Positions 18,770-30,116 of a stretch of 64,000 nt of DNA are shown here, in pieces; within the stretch, counting starts at the first letter, position 1, and every line of letters starts with the position of its first letter. The position numbers and the translations under genes were made by a program. The stretch comes from Thermus caldilimi (GTDB lineage Bacteria > Deinococcota > Deinococci > Deinococcales > Thermaceae), in NCBI RefSeq assembly GCF_004684245.1, contig NZ_CP038452.1, positions 1,226,796 to 1,290,795 on the forward strand, given 5' to 3'. The notes under the pieces are model-generated. The model was not told the DNA's origin. It ran no database searches and was given only the letters and a program-made list of their open reading frames with translations.

Positions 18770-18772
18770 CCT

Positions 18773-19792
18773 ATGCCCCCGGGCCCCTGGCTAGTGCTTC
18801 TGGCAGCGGGCCTTTTCTACCTGGCCCTTCCCATCCCCCCTACTCTACCTCCCTCCCCAAGCCTCAGGGACCTTCTCCCCTACCCAAAGGAAGAGCGGGA
18901 GGCTTGGGTGAGCCTCCACCTGAGCTTGAAGGCCAGCCTACACCTGCTCTTGGGGGAGAAGGCGGCCCGGGCCTACGACCGCCTGCTCCGCCTCGAGCTC
19001 AAAAACCAGCGTTCTGGTAAGCGCGCTGCATACCCAGAAGCTAAAAGCGCCCTCCTGGCGGCCAGGCACTGGGTGGAGGCCATCGGCCAGGCCAGGCGGG
19101 GGCAGAGGGTGGACCTCGAGGGCCTGCCCGCCGCCCCCCACCATGTACTTCCCTACGCCCGGGAGATCCGCGCCGCCGCCTCTGCCCTCGGCATCCCCTA
19201 TGGGGTGCTGGCCGCCATTGTGGATAACGAGCAGTACGGAGGGGACAAGGCCTTGGGGCTTTCCCGGGGGGTGCGGGAAGCAGCGGACGGCTTAGCCCAA
19301 GGTCTGGCCGAAGTCCAGGGCCACGCCCCCTTGAGCCGCACCCTGGGCCTGGCCCAGATGAGCTGGGAGGATGCCCTCAAGCAACAAGACCGCCTGCGCC
19401 TTTTCGGGGCCTGGGATCCAGCAAGACCCTTCCCCAAGACCGAAACCGAGGCCAGGAAGGCCCTCGAGGATCCCTACCTGAACCTCCTCTTCACCGCAAG
19501 CCGCCTCAGGGGCTACTTCAACGCCCTTCTCGGCCTCCCCCCACGGGATACCCGCCTCCTGGATGACCCCTGGCTCTACTACCTGGGCCCCGCTTGGCAC
19601 AACTACCCCTTGCGGGCCCAGAACCTGGAAACCTGGGAGGATAGCTTCCATGGCTTTTTCAAGGGCCTCCTCTACCAGGTGGTCCTGGAAGGACGCTGGC
19701 ACCTCGAGGGGTCCATCCTCATCCCCCTCAAAGCCTGGGGGCCTGGGGCACAGGATCCCCCTCCCTCTTCCCTCCCCACCCTCACGCCCTAG
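18773..19792 (+). CDS. Predicted exported protein, possibly lysozyme-like
   Basis: A 339-residue protein with an N-terminal hydrophobic signal (about 5-22). The middle (about 130-220) shows a helical pattern reminiscent of lytic transglycosylases: IRAAASALGIPYGVLAAIVDNEQ, then SRTLGLAQMSWEDAL, where GLAQM would match the family GxxQ motif and the Glu of DNEQ the catalytic acid. This resemblance is weak and I have no other support. The neighbour upstream is an NYN protein; the convergent DUF402 gene overlaps its stop by four bases. Function unknown. Confidence 0.55.
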   Translation: MPPGPWLVLLAAGLFYLALPIPPTLPPSPSLRDLLPYPKEEREAWVSLHLSLKASLHLLLGEKAARAYDRLLRLELKNQRSGKRAAYPEAKSALLAARHWVEAIGQARRGQRVDLEGLPAAPHHVLPYAREIRAAASALGIPYGVLAAIVDNEQYGGDKALGLSRGVREAADGLAQGLAEVQGHAPLSRTLGLAQMSWEDALKQQDRLRLFGAWDPARPFPKTETEARKALEDPYLNLLFTASRLRGYFNALLGLPPRDTRLLDDPWLYYLGPAWHNYPLRAQNLETWEDSFHGFFKGLLYQVVLEGRWHLEGSILIPLKAWGPGAQDPPPSSLPTLTP

Positions 19793-20313
19793 ATCCGTTC
19801 TATCCAGGGAAGGGGCTCCCCGGGAGGCAGCACCGGCCACCTTCCCTGCCACATGTGGTGAAGGATGGCCTCCACCGCCTTTTCCGCCTCCTCCACCCAA
19901 AGGCTGGGGTAAAGGGAGCGCTTGGCCAAAAACTCCTCCCGGTCAAAGACCTGGCAGGTATGGTCGGCCCGGCACTTCACGTCCAGCTCGAGGTCGTACT
20001 GGCGAAAACCCCTTCCCGTCCACTCCGCTGGGGTCTGCACGTTCCAGTAATACTCCAGCACCCGGCCCTCCCTCACATCCGGTCCCCCGGAGTACCAAGC
20101 CCCAGGGAAAAAGGCCACATAGGCATTGTGGTCCAGCACCACCGCCTTCCCCTTGGCCACGTGGTGAAAGGTCCCGCCCTGGGGCAAAAGGGTCAGGACG
20201 CCTTCGGGTCTCACCTCCACCACCCGGGCTTCCCAGAAGTAGTGGAGCACATCCCCGGGAAACTTCCAAAACTCCACCCGAACGCGGTCCCCAGGGGCAA
20301 GCGGCCAATCCAT
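19789..20313 (-). CDS. DUF402-family protein (nucleoside di/triphosphatase-like)
   Basis: A 174-residue protein with the DUF402 core. A barrel segment includes the WYSGGPD-type region and DVREGRVLEYYWNVQTPAEW (acidic metal-binding residues expected here), and then YDLELDVKC and DREEF. Known relatives are the Staphylococcus Ntdp nucleotide phosphatase and the FomD cytidylyl-phosphonate hydrolase, both divalent-metal hydrolases. The start at 20313 (MDWPLAPGD) is preferred to an ATG nine codons upstream, because homologues begin near the LxxGDRVRVEFWKFP strand. Substrate unknown. Confidence 0.72.
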   Translation of the reverse strand: MDWPLAPGDRVRVEFWKFPGDVLHYFWEARVVEVRPEGVLTLLPQGGTFHHVAKGKAVVLDHNAYVAFFPGAWYSGGPDVREGRVLEYYWNVQTPAEWTGRGFRQYDLELDVKCRADHTCQVFDREEFLAKRSLYPSLWVEEAEKAVEAILHHMWQGRWPVLPPGEPLPWIERI

Positions 20314-20379
20314 ATAACCCAGCCTCCAGCCAGACGGCACCCCGGTTCACCAGGGGTCCAGGGCTGGGAAAGGCCAGCT

Positions 20380-20571
20380 CTACTTCTTGGTGCTGATGCC
20401 CAGGACCTTATAGAGGGCGCAGAAGCCGGTGACCGCCGTGAAGAGGAGGACCACCCCCACGATCCCCAGGATCCAGTTCCAAGGGGATGCCGACTGGAAA
20501 GCGAAGTAGAAGAGGACCAGGGCCAGGATAAAGCGAATCACCCTATCGGTGGTGCTCTCGTTTACCGCCAT
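20380..20571 (-). CDS. DUF2892-family small membrane protein
   Basis: A 63-residue protein with an N-terminal NESTTDRVIRF motif and two membrane helices (about 12-27 and 31-52), followed by ALYKVLGISTKK. This is the pattern of DUF2892 (YgaP-like) inner-membrane proteins, often beside rhodanese or sulfur genes; no such gene is next to it here. An AGGTGAG site precedes the ATG, and TATACA and TAAAAG lie further upstream as possible -10 boxes. Confidence 0.82.
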   Translation of the reverse strand: MAVNESTTDRVIRFILALVLFYFAFQSASPWNWILGIVGVVLLFTAVTGFCALYKVLGISTKK

Positions 20572-20614
20572 GGCTCACCTCCCCTTTTAGTGTATACATA
20601 AGCGGGCGGGGCGT

Positions 20615-20643
20615 TTGGCCTTAGTCCTCCCTTGTGCTAAAAT
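20615..20643 (+). promoter_or_regulatory. Promoter of tRNA(CAT)
   Basis: TTGGCC at 20615-20620 and TAAAAT at 20638-20643 with a 17-bp spacer, 13 bp before the tRNA. Confidence 0.75.
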
Positions 20644-20656
20644 AGGCCCTTGGCAT

Positions 20657-20733
20657 GGGCCGTTAGCTCAATCGGTCAGAGCGGCCGGCTCATAACCGGT
20701 TGGTTGCAGGTTCAAGTCCTGCACGGCCCACCA
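20657..20733 (+). tRNA. tRNA with CAT anticodon (Met elongator or Ile2)
   Basis: Acceptor GGGCCGT pairs with ACGGCCC, anticodon CAT in loop CTCATAA, D-loop with GGTCAGAG, T-arm GGTTCAAGTCC, CCA encoded. It is not the initiator, since the acceptor is fully paired. CAT may read AUG, or AUA after lysidine modification; sequence alone does not settle which. Confidence 0.92.
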
Positions 20734-20744
20734 GCTCCTTAACG

Positions 20745-20767
20745 TCCCGCCTCCAAAAGAGGCGGGA
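20745..20767 (+). terminator. Terminator after tRNA(CAT)
   Basis: TCCCGCCTC and GAGGCGGGA pair perfectly around CAAAA, followed by AACCTGTTTG. It sits 12 bp after the tRNA. Confidence 0.75.
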
Positions 20768-20830
20768 AACCTGTTTGTACTGCAAGCGTACAGCAACGCC
20801 ACGGGGGCTTTTCCTGGCAGAATCTAAGGC

Positions 20831-21160
20831 ATGGATGCCCTACAAGCCTTTCAGGTTCTGGACCTACGGATTGGCCGCATCTTGAAAGCAGAACCCCACG
20901 AGAAGGCCCGGAAGCCCAGCTACAAGCTCTGGATCGACCTCGGGCCCTTAGGGATCAAACAGAGTTCTGCCCAGATCACCGAGCTTTACCGCCTCGAGGA
21001 CCTGGTAGGCCGCCTGGTGGTGTGCGCGGTGAACCTGGGCACACGCGTGATCGCGGGCTTCCCCTCCGAGGTTCTGGTCCTGGGGGCTAGGGATGCCGAG
21101 GGCCAGGTGGTCCTCCTCACCGTGGAGCGGGAGGTACCCCTGGGGGAAAGGGTCTTCTAG
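20831..21160 (+). CDS. csaA: tRNA-binding/chaperone protein CsaA
   Basis: A 109-residue OB-fold protein of the tRNA_bind family. The run LDLRIGRILKAE, then ARKPSYKLWIDLG and the conserved IKQSSAQIT segment are typical of CsaA, as is the full length of about 110. It binds the outside corner of tRNA and has been described as an export-related chaperone in bacilli. The stop overlaps the convergent SIS-domain gene by four bases. Confidence 0.9.
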   Translation: MDALQAFQVLDLRIGRILKAEPHEKARKPSYKLWIDLGPLGIKQSSAQITELYRLEDLVGRLVVCAVNLGTRVIAGFPSEVLVLGARDAEGQVVLLTVEREVPLGERVF

Positions 21161-22188
21161 CGGGTCCGGGTCACCTTGGTGAGGTGCCGGGGCCGGTCCG
21201 GATCCAGGCCCCGGGCCCGGGATAGGGCCTCCGCCTTGGGGTAGAAGGCCTGGGCCAGGAGGAGGGGGGTTACCTCGGGTTCAGAGGCCACGGGAAGCGC
21301 CAGGGGGGAATCCGCCAGGGCCAGGGCATCGGGTTCCGGGGAGAGAACGAGAAGATGAACCCCTTTCGCCTTTAACCCCTCCAGGGTGGAAAGAAAGGCA
21401 TCCAAGGCCTCATCCTTTTGCACCAAGGCCAGTACCGGAAAACCCGCTTCCAAAAGGGCCTGGGGACCATGGAGGAACTCCGCCGCCGGAAACCCCTCCG
21501 CGTGCAGGGCGGCCACCTCCTTGAGCTTCAAGGCCCCCTCGAGGGCCACGGGGTAGGTGAACCCCCTCCCCAGGACGAAAAGGTTTTCCGCATCCTCCAG
21601 GTAACCCAGTTCCCCCGAGGCCTCCAAGGCCCGGTGCAGGGCCTCGGGTAAGCCGGGAAGAACCTGGCGCAGGCGGGCTTCCTCCACCAGGTGGGCCAGG
21701 AGGTGAAGGGTGGCGGCCAGCATGGCGAGGAAGCTCTTGGTGGCGGCCACCGCCTTCTCCTCCCCGGCATGGAGGGGAAGGACCACCTCGGCCACCTGGG
21801 CCAGGGGGCTCTCCTCCTGGTTCACCAAGGCCACGGTGAGGGCTCCCTGGGAGCGGTAGGCGCTAACCGCCTCCAAAAGGTCGGGGCTTTCCCCGCTTTG
21901 GCTAAAGGCGAGAAAAAGGGAGGGAAAAGGTACCCGGGGCCTGGCCCGGTAAAGGGTGAGGACGGAAGGGGCCAAGGAAAGAACCGGCCACTCCAGGCGG
22001 GCCTCGAGGAGGTACTTGGCAAAAAGGGCCGCATGGTCGGAACTTCCCCGGGCCACGGTAAGGGTGAGGGCCGGGGGGCGCTTCCTCAGGAAGCGGGCCA
22101 GGCTCCTCACCTCGTCCTCGTTCTCCCTAAGGAGGCGCTCTATGACCTTGGGAGCCTCCTCCGCCTCGGTACGCATCCAAGAGGCCAT
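21157..22188 (-). CDS. SIS-domain sugar isomerase (GlmS isomerase-like/AgaS-like)
   Basis: A 343-residue protein with two SIS domains (about 30-165 and 190-330). It matches the isomerase half of glucosamine-6-phosphate synthase but lacks the glutaminase domain. Markers are [32 protein letters not shown] and the late EFLHGPQA with the catalytic Glu/His region. Such proteins act as amino-sugar phosphate deaminases or isomerases. I used the ATG at 22188 (MASWMRTEA), as homologues start with this MxxE segment; the open frame upstream is antisense to uvrA. It diverges from uvrA. Confidence 0.83.
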   Translation of the reverse strand: MASWMRTEAEEAPKVIERLLRENEDEVRSLARFLRKRPPALTLTVARGSSDHAALFAKYLLEARLEWPVLSLAPSVLTLYRARPRVPFPSLFLAFSQSGESPDLLEAVSAYRSQGALTVALVNQEESPLAQVAEVVLPLHAGEEKAVAATKSFLAMLAATLHLLAHLVEEARLRQVLPGLPEALHRALEASGELGYLEDAENLFVLGRGFTYPVALEGALKLKEVAALHAEGFPAAEFLHGPQALLEAGFPVLALVQKDEALDAFLSTLEGLKAKGVHLLVLSPEPDALALADSPLALPVASEPEVTPLLLAQAFYPKAEALSRARGLDPDRPRHLTKVTRTR

Positions 22189-22250
22189 AGGTTCACTATA
22201 GGGCACGGGAAGCCCCCTCCTGCCACCTGGTCCTTCCCAGAAGGTAGTGG

Positions 22251-22256
22251 TATACT
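22251..22256 (+). promoter_or_regulatory. -10 box of uvrA
   Basis: TATACT seven bases before the uvrA ATG, which implies a leaderless or nearly leaderless transcript. No SOS-type operator is evident. Confidence 0.5.
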
Positions 22257-22263
22257 TCCACGG

Positions 22264-25118
<2,855 letters not shown>

Positions 25119-25122
<4 letters not shown>

Positions 25123-25754
25123 GCCTTGGCTTTGGCGGATTTCCTGGAAACCTGGGCAGGCTGGCTTCGGACCAAAATCCCCTCCAGGGCCAAGGACAGA
25201 GACTTCTCCATCTCCTCCCCAAAATCCCGGTTAGGGGTGTAAGCCGCCCAGCGCAAGGCGGCGAGGAAGTAAAGGTCGGCCAAGGTGCGGCCCATGCGCT
25301 CCAGGGAAAGGTCCTGCCGCACCACCCCTTTTTCCCGCAAGGGCTTCAGGACCTCGGCGATCAAGTCCCCTAAGGGCAGGGCCAGGAAAGCTGCCTTGGC
25401 CCGAACGGGATCGGGGTTTAAAAGCTCGTAAAGAAGGGGCAGGAGGAGGTCCTTTTCCCCCTGGGTAAAGGCCGCAAGCCGCTGGAAAAGGAAAAAGAGC
25501 ACGTTCAGGGGATCTTCCTGAGCCAGGCGCCGCCTCACCTCCCCTCTGAGGTCCGCTAGAAGCAGGCTTCCATACTCCAGGAGCACGGCTTCTTTATAGG
25601 GGTAGTAGTTGAAGAAGGTACCCCGGGACACGTGGGCGGCCTTGGCGATATCGGTGGCGGTGGTTTCCCGGAAACCCTGCTGACGGAAAAGGGCCATGGC
25701 TGCCTGGAAGATGCGCTCCCGGCGCCGCTTTTTCTGATACTCCCTCACGGTCAT
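25119..25754 (-). CDS. TetR-family transcriptional regulator
   Basis: A 211-residue regulator. Residues about 10-55 form the TetR DNA-binding domain ([17 protein letters not shown], then [28 protein letters not shown]). The rest is an all-helical ligand domain with a Lys/Ala-rich tail. I chose the ATG at 25754; a TTG twelve codons upstream would overlap the next gene. It converges on uvrA with a four-base overlap. Which genes it controls is not evident; the DJ-1-like gene just upstream on the same strand is the nearest candidate. Confidence 0.85.
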
Positions 25755-25779
25755 GGGGGTAGTGTACTCCTGTATAAAC

Positions 25780-26274
25780 TCAAAGTTCAATCGCTTTTTG
25801 CGCCCAATCCTCTAAAGCCTTAAGCAGGGATAACCCCCCCAGGGTGGTATAGACCTTGGCCTCCCGGTGGAAGGAACCATCCGCCACCTGGTAGCCCTGC
25901 CTTATCAAGGCCTGGGCCACCTCCCCGTTGGCCGCCACCCGAGAGGGAAGCCTGCCCAACTCCGCCAGGAAGAGGTGGGCGTTAAACCCCAGAAACACCG
26001 CTTCCAAACCCTCCCACACCTCCTCCACGAAGGCCACGTAGGAGGGATCCTTGGCCATCCGGTCCGGCCTCCTGGCCCCCGGGATGAGTAGGGCTAACGG
26101 GGAGGGGGCGGCGGGAAAGGCGTAGGTGGGGGTCCAGACGGAGCCTGCCAGGGCGGGGGTTCCCTTACGGCCCTTGGCCACGGTGTAGGCAGGATATTGG
26201 AGACGGCGGGCCCCCTCGAGGGCTAGGGCCGCCTCCAGTTCGGAGAACTCGGGGAGGAGCAAAATGGCCAACAC
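25780..26274 (-). CDS. DJ-1/PfpI-like protein
   Basis: A 164-residue alpha/beta protein. The N-terminal strand AILLLPEFSELEAALALEGAR and the LALLIPGARRPD segment fit the class I glutamine-amidotransferase-like (DJ-1/PfpI) fold. The nucleophile cysteine expected after the central strand is not present, since the only similar elbow reads VAANGEVAQALI. It is therefore probably non-catalytic or a divergent member. It starts with GTG at 26274 and lies next to the TetR gene. Confidence 0.55.
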   Translation of the reverse strand: MLAILLLPEFSELEAALALEGARRLQYPAYTVAKGRKGTPALAGSVWTPTYAFPAAPSPLALLIPGARRPDRMAKDPSYVAFVEEVWEGLEAVFLGFNAHLFLAELGRLPSRVAANGEVAQALIRQGYQVADGSFHREAKVYTTLGGLSLLKALEDWAQKAIEL

Positions 26275-26283
26275 TTTAGACCA

Positions 26284-27993
26284 TTATGGCAGAAGCCGGT
26301 ACAAAAGAAGAGCCGCCTCCCCCCGGGTCACGGGATCGGCACCCGGAAGCTTGCCCTCCCCCAGCGCCTGCAAGAGCTGGTTCAGGGTGAAGCGCTTCAA
26401 GGGCTTTTGCAGTTCCTCCCGGAAAAGCTCCCTGGCCTTCAGCACCACCCTGAGGCGCTCCTCAGGCCCTTTCGCCCGGTAGTAGTGCTCCAGGTCGGCC
26501 AAAAAGTCCCCTAGGAGAATGGGTTCGGAGAGCCCCAAGGAACCTTTCAGGTAGTAGGGTCCGGCGAAGAGCCCCCGCCTCAGGAGGGCCACCGCCTCCC
26601 GGTACCCTGGCCTCTCCGCCTCCACCCGGCCTCCCTCCGGGGAGGAAAGCCTGGCCCCCCTCTGGGCAAGCCGCCTGCGCAGGGCCTCGAGGCCCTGCGC
26701 GCTTGCGGCCAGCTCGTGAAAGTCCGCCAGGGGCACCTTCGTAAGCCCTGCTTGCGGGGCCTTCCGCAAGAGGGCGGCCGCCACCCCTGCCGCCTCCCCC
26801 AAGGCCATCTGCAGGGGCACCACCCGGGCGGAGAAGGCGGCCGCACTGTCAAACCCCGCCGCCTGGGAAACCACCAGGAGGTTTCTAAGCTCCCGGGGCA
26901 CCAGGCTACGGAAGGGCACCCCGTAGGGCGCGGGGGTGCCCAAAAGGTAAGGGGTTTCCCCCGGAAAGTAGGCCTGGCCGTCTAAAGGGTACCCCCCCAG
27001 GGCCACGGCGTCGGGAAAGGTCCGGCCCAGGAGAACCTCTTCAGCCCTCAGGCGATAAAGGGCTTTCAGGTGGCGGCTTTCCCGGATGTAGAGGCTAGGG
27101 GCCACCCCAGCCAGGCGGGCGGTGCCAAAGAGGAGGGGATCCTTCTCCCGCAGGTAGGCCACCACCCGCTCGACCTCGAGGGCCGCCTCCAGGCGCAGGC
27201 GCTCCAGGTTCAAGGGGTCCACCCCTTCCACGCCGAAGAGAAGGAGGGCGTTGACCAGCAGGCTCCCGTCCTCCTGACGAGCCAGGTTGAGGCCCCTGAG
27301 GGCGTAGCGGCTAGGGTCGGAGGCCACATACCCCCGTGCCAGCCCCCCAAAACCCCAACCGCTCCTGCCCCAGGCCCCGGCCCCCGTGCGCTGCACCTGC
27401 CCTTCGTAGTTGAGGGCCAGCAAGACGGCACCCCAGGGCACCCCCTCCAGCCGGAACACCAAGGTGGCCGCCATGCTCCTTTGGTCCAGCCCCGTATCCT
27501 CCCGTCCCATGGTGAAGCTGGCCCCGGCGCGAAAGGCGAGTTCCGCGGTATCGGTGGCATCCACAAAATAGGGAGCCTGAAGGGGGCCCTCGGGGATCGC
27601 CACCAGGGCCAGGCGGCTTGCCTCCACCTCCACCCGGTCCAAGGGAGTCTGAAGCCGCACCTCCACCCCCGCCTCCCGGAGCATGGCCCAAAAGGCCTCC
27701 TCCGCCCGCCTCACGTCAAAGGAGGCTTCCTGCCCGATGCGGCGGTAGAAGTCGCGAAACAGCCCTCCCTGGAGGAGGCCCTCCCGGTCCTTGGCCAGGT
27801 CCAGGGTAGCCAGCCACCCTTGGGTGAGGACCCCCCCTATCCCCTGCCCCGGTTCCAGCAGGAGAACCTTTAGACCCTCCTGGGCCGCGGCCACGGCTGC
27901 CGCCACCCCTTGGGGGGTGGCCCCGTAGACCACCAGGTCGTACTGGGCAAGCCCCAGGCCGAAGAAAAGGAGGAAGGCTAACCACGCGCGCAT
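26284..27993 (-). CDS. Exported FAD-dependent oxidoreductase
   Basis: A 569-residue protein with a signal peptide (MRAWLAFLLFFGLGLA), then an FAD motif DLVVYGATPQGVAAAVAAAQEG (about 19-40) and LLLEPGQGIGGVLTQGW. These match the FAD_oxidored family, with VDATDTAEL in the middle and the late FAD contact LLVVSQAAGFDSAAAFSARV. The C-terminal 60 residues resemble the S-layer-type helical module (DPVTRGEAALLLYRLLP), which could tether it to the envelope. Family members are found in carbohydrate-associated operons; the substrate is unknown. Confidence 0.78.
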   Translation of the reverse strand: MRAWLAFLLFFGLGLAQYDLVVYGATPQGVAAAVAAAQEGLKVLLLEPGQGIGGVLTQGWLATLDLAKDREGLLQGGLFRDFYRRIGQEASFDVRRAEEAFWAMLREAGVEVRLQTPLDRVEVEASRLALVAIPEGPLQAPYFVDATDTAELAFRAGASFTMGREDTGLDQRSMAATLVFRLEGVPWGAVLLALNYEGQVQRTGAGAWGRSGWGFGGLARGYVASDPSRYALRGLNLARQEDGSLLVNALLLFGVEGVDPLNLERLRLEAALEVERVVAYLREKDPLLFGTARLAGVAPSLYIRESRHLKALYRLRAEEVLLGRTFPDAVALGGYPLDGQAYFPGETPYLLGTPAPYGVPFRSLVPRELRNLLVVSQAAGFDSAAAFSARVVPLQMALGEAAGVAAALLRKAPQAGLTKVPLADFHELAASAQGLEALRRRLAQRGARLSSPEGGRVEAERPGYREAVALLRRGLFAGPYYLKGSLGLSEPILLGDFLADLEHYYRAKGPEERLRVVLKARELFREELQKPLKRFTLNQLLQALGEGKLPGADPVTRGEAALLLYRLLP

Positions 27994-28052
27994 GCCGCCT
28001 CGAGAAAAGGCCCCGGGGAGGTTCCCAGCGGCCCGTCCTTCACGATACCCGC

Positions 28053-28907
28053 TCAGGGCAGGGCTTGCTTGGCCTCCTGGTACTCAGCCAAAAGCCGGAC
28101 CACCACCTCCTTGGCCGAGGGGATCTCCCGGATGAAGGCCACCCCGTGCCCGGCGGAGTAGACCTCCTTCCAGGCCTTGCCCCCACCCTGGCGGAAGCGC
28201 TCCAGGGACTCCCGCAGGAAGTTGGCGGGTACCCCGGTAACCTCCGGGGTGTACTGGATGTCCTCAGGAGTGGCCCTCAAAAGGGCTTCCTTGTACTCCA
28301 AAGGGGCCTCGGACTCCAGGGTGGCGATGAAGCGGGTGCCGATGTAGGCCCCGTCCCCTAAGGCCAAAGCGGCAAGGAGTTGCCTTCCCGTGGCGATGCC
28401 CCCAGCGATGAGAACGGGTACCCCGAGCTCCTCCCTAAGCCAAGGCCCCAAGACGAAGGGGCTTATTCCCCCAGCGTGCCCCCCAGCCCCGCTGGCCACG
28501 GCCACCAGGGCGTCGGCCCCAGCCTCCACCGCCTTTCTCCCGTGCCTTAAGCCCACCACATCGCACCAGACCACTCCGCCATAGGTCTTGACCTGCTCCA
28601 CCACTCGGGTGGGGTCCCCTAAGGAGGTAACCACCAGGGGCACCTTGCGCTCGGCCACCGCCTCCAGGTCCTCCTCGAGGCGGGGGTTATCCTTCAGGAT
28701 GAGGTTCACCCCGAAGGGAAGCCCTGGGGGAAAGGTCTCCAAAAACTCCCGAAAGCCGGCGTGGGTGCGGAAGTTGAGGCTGGGGATAACCCCGATGGCC
28801 CCGGCCTCGGCCACCGCCTGCAAAAGCCGGGCCCCAGAAACCAGAAACATGGGCGCGGCCACGATGGGATAACGGATACCCAGCATGCGGGTAATGGCGG
28901 TCTCCAT
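28053..28907 (-). CDS. Nitronate monooxygenase-like FMN protein
   Basis: A TIM-barrel FMN enzyme of the 2-nitropropane dioxygenase family. It opens with TRMLGIRYPIVAAPMF, continues with the phosphate-binding GGIATGRQLLAAL, and has the ALVAVASGAGGHAG loop with the conserved His near residue 150. In enzymes of this family nitronates are oxidised to carbonyls and nitrite; related proteins are enoyl reductases. I used the ATG at 28907, eleven codons into the longest frame, because TAAAAT ten bases upstream suggests a leaderless start there. It diverges from the transporter gene. Confidence 0.82.
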   Translation of the reverse strand: METAITRMLGIRYPIVAAPMFLVSGARLLQAVAEAGAIGVIPSLNFRTHAGFREFLETFPPGLPFGVNLILKDNPRLEEDLEAVAERKVPLVVTSLGDPTRVVEQVKTYGGVVWCDVVGLRHGRKAVEAGADALVAVASGAGGHAGGISPFVLGPWLREELGVPVLIAGGIATGRQLLAALALGDGAYIGTRFIATLESEAPLEYKEALLRATPEDIQYTPEVTGVPANFLRESLERFRQGGGKAWKEVYSAGHGVAFIREIPSAKEVVVRLLAEYQEAKQALP

Positions 28908-28943
28908 GGGGGAGATTTTACCGGGTTCAAGGATAATCATGGA

Positions 28944-30116
28944 GTGGAACCGGAGCGCTCCCTAAAGCTTTCCATATGGGAAGGCGTCTTGGCCATCCTC
29001 TTCCTCAACTGGAGCACGGGGGTGATCGTCACCGGGTATGCCCTGGCCCTAGGCGCTTCCCCCCAAGCCCTAGCCCTTCTGGGAGCCCTTCCCTTCCTGG
29101 CCCAGCTCCTAACCCCCCTGGCCCTTTTCCTGAGGGGAAGCCGCAAGGCCCTGGCGGTGCGCCTCAACTTTTTGGCCCGGATGCTCTTCCTGCCCACTGC
29201 CCTGGCCGCCTTTTTGCCGGAGGGCTTAAGGGTACCGACCCTTCTTCTTTTCGCCGGCCTCTCCCAACTTCTAGCCGCCCCGGTGGGGGTCCTCTGGCTC
29301 TCCTGGATGGCGGACCTGGTGGCCGAGGAAAGACGGGGACGCTACTTCGGCTTCAGAAACGCCCTCTTGGGCCTGGTGGGCACCTTGGGGAACCTCATGG
29401 GGGGTATGGTGGCTGACCGCCTTCCCCCGCCCCTGGGCTACCAGGCTGTTCTCCTTGTGGGGGTGGGGGCCGGGCTTCTTTCCGTCTTGCTTCTCCGCCT
29501 CCAAAGCGAGCCTTCGGAATCCCCCTCCCCTCCCGCCCGAAGGGCTCTCGGGATCGCCTGGCAGGACCTAGCCTACCGGGGCTACCTGGGCCTGGTTTTT
29601 CTCTGGTACGGGGCGGTCATGGTGGGAGGGCCCTACGTCATCCCCTACTTCGTCCAGGTGGGTGGCCTCTCCATGACCGAGGTGGGTCTTTGGACGGTGA
29701 TCTCCGCCTCAAGCGGCCTCCTCTTCGGACCCATGTGGGGCCGGATGGCAGACCGGGAAGGTCACAAGGCCGTCCTCTTCCGCACGGCGATGGTGGCAGC
29801 CTTGATGCCCCTCCTCTGGCTCTCGGGGTCCAGGGCCTTTCCCTGGCCCGTATGGCTTTCCGCCATTGCCGATGCCCTGGCCTGGAGCGGTCTGGGAACC
29901 GCCTTGGCCAATGCGGCCTTGGCCCATGCCCCCAAGGAAGCCAGAAACGGCTACCTGGTCCTCTTCTGGTTGGCCCTGGGCCTGGGAGGGCTTTTGGGAA
30001 GCCTGCTGGCGGGAAGCGCCGCCAGCCTGGGCCTGGGACCAAGCCCTTACCACTTCCCCATCCTCCTTTCCCTAGGCCTACGCCTCGGGGTAGCCCTCCG
30101 CTTACGCAGACTCTAA
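28944..30116 (+). CDS. Major facilitator superfamily transporter
   Basis: A 390-residue membrane protein with about 11-12 hydrophobic helices in two halves. The loop between helices 2 and 3 (LRGSRKALAVRL) and the repeat in the second half (GRMADREGHKAVLFRTAMV) correspond to the MFS signature. I chose the GTG at 28944, with AAGGA upstream; the longer frame is antisense to the nitronate monooxygenase gene. The substrate cannot be predicted. Its 3' end overlaps the convergent glycosyltransferase by 15 bp. Confidence 0.83.
   Translation: MEPERSLKLSIWEGVLAILFLNWSTGVIVTGYALALGASPQALALLGALPFLAQLLTPLALFLRGSRKALAVRLNFLARMLFLPTALAAFLPEGLRVPTLLLFAGLSQLLAAPVGVLWLSWMADLVAEERRGRYFGFRNALLGLVGTLGNLMGGMVADRLPPPLGYQAVLLVGVGAGLLSVLLLRLQSEPSESPSPPARRALGIAWQDLAYRGYLGLVFLWYGAVMVGGPYVIPYFVQVGGLSMTEVGLWTVISASSGLLFGPMWGRMADREGHKAVLFRTAMVAALMPLLWLSGSRAFPWPVWLSAIADALAWSGLGTALANAALAHAPKEARNGYLVLFWLALGLGGLLGSLLAGSAASLGLGPSPYHFPILLSLGLRLGVALRLRRL

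Noticed and set aside
21691-22263. Upstream extension of the uvrA frame
   Set aside because: This part is antisense to the SIS-domain gene, and UvrA proteins start at [16 protein letters not shown], preceded here by a good -10 box.
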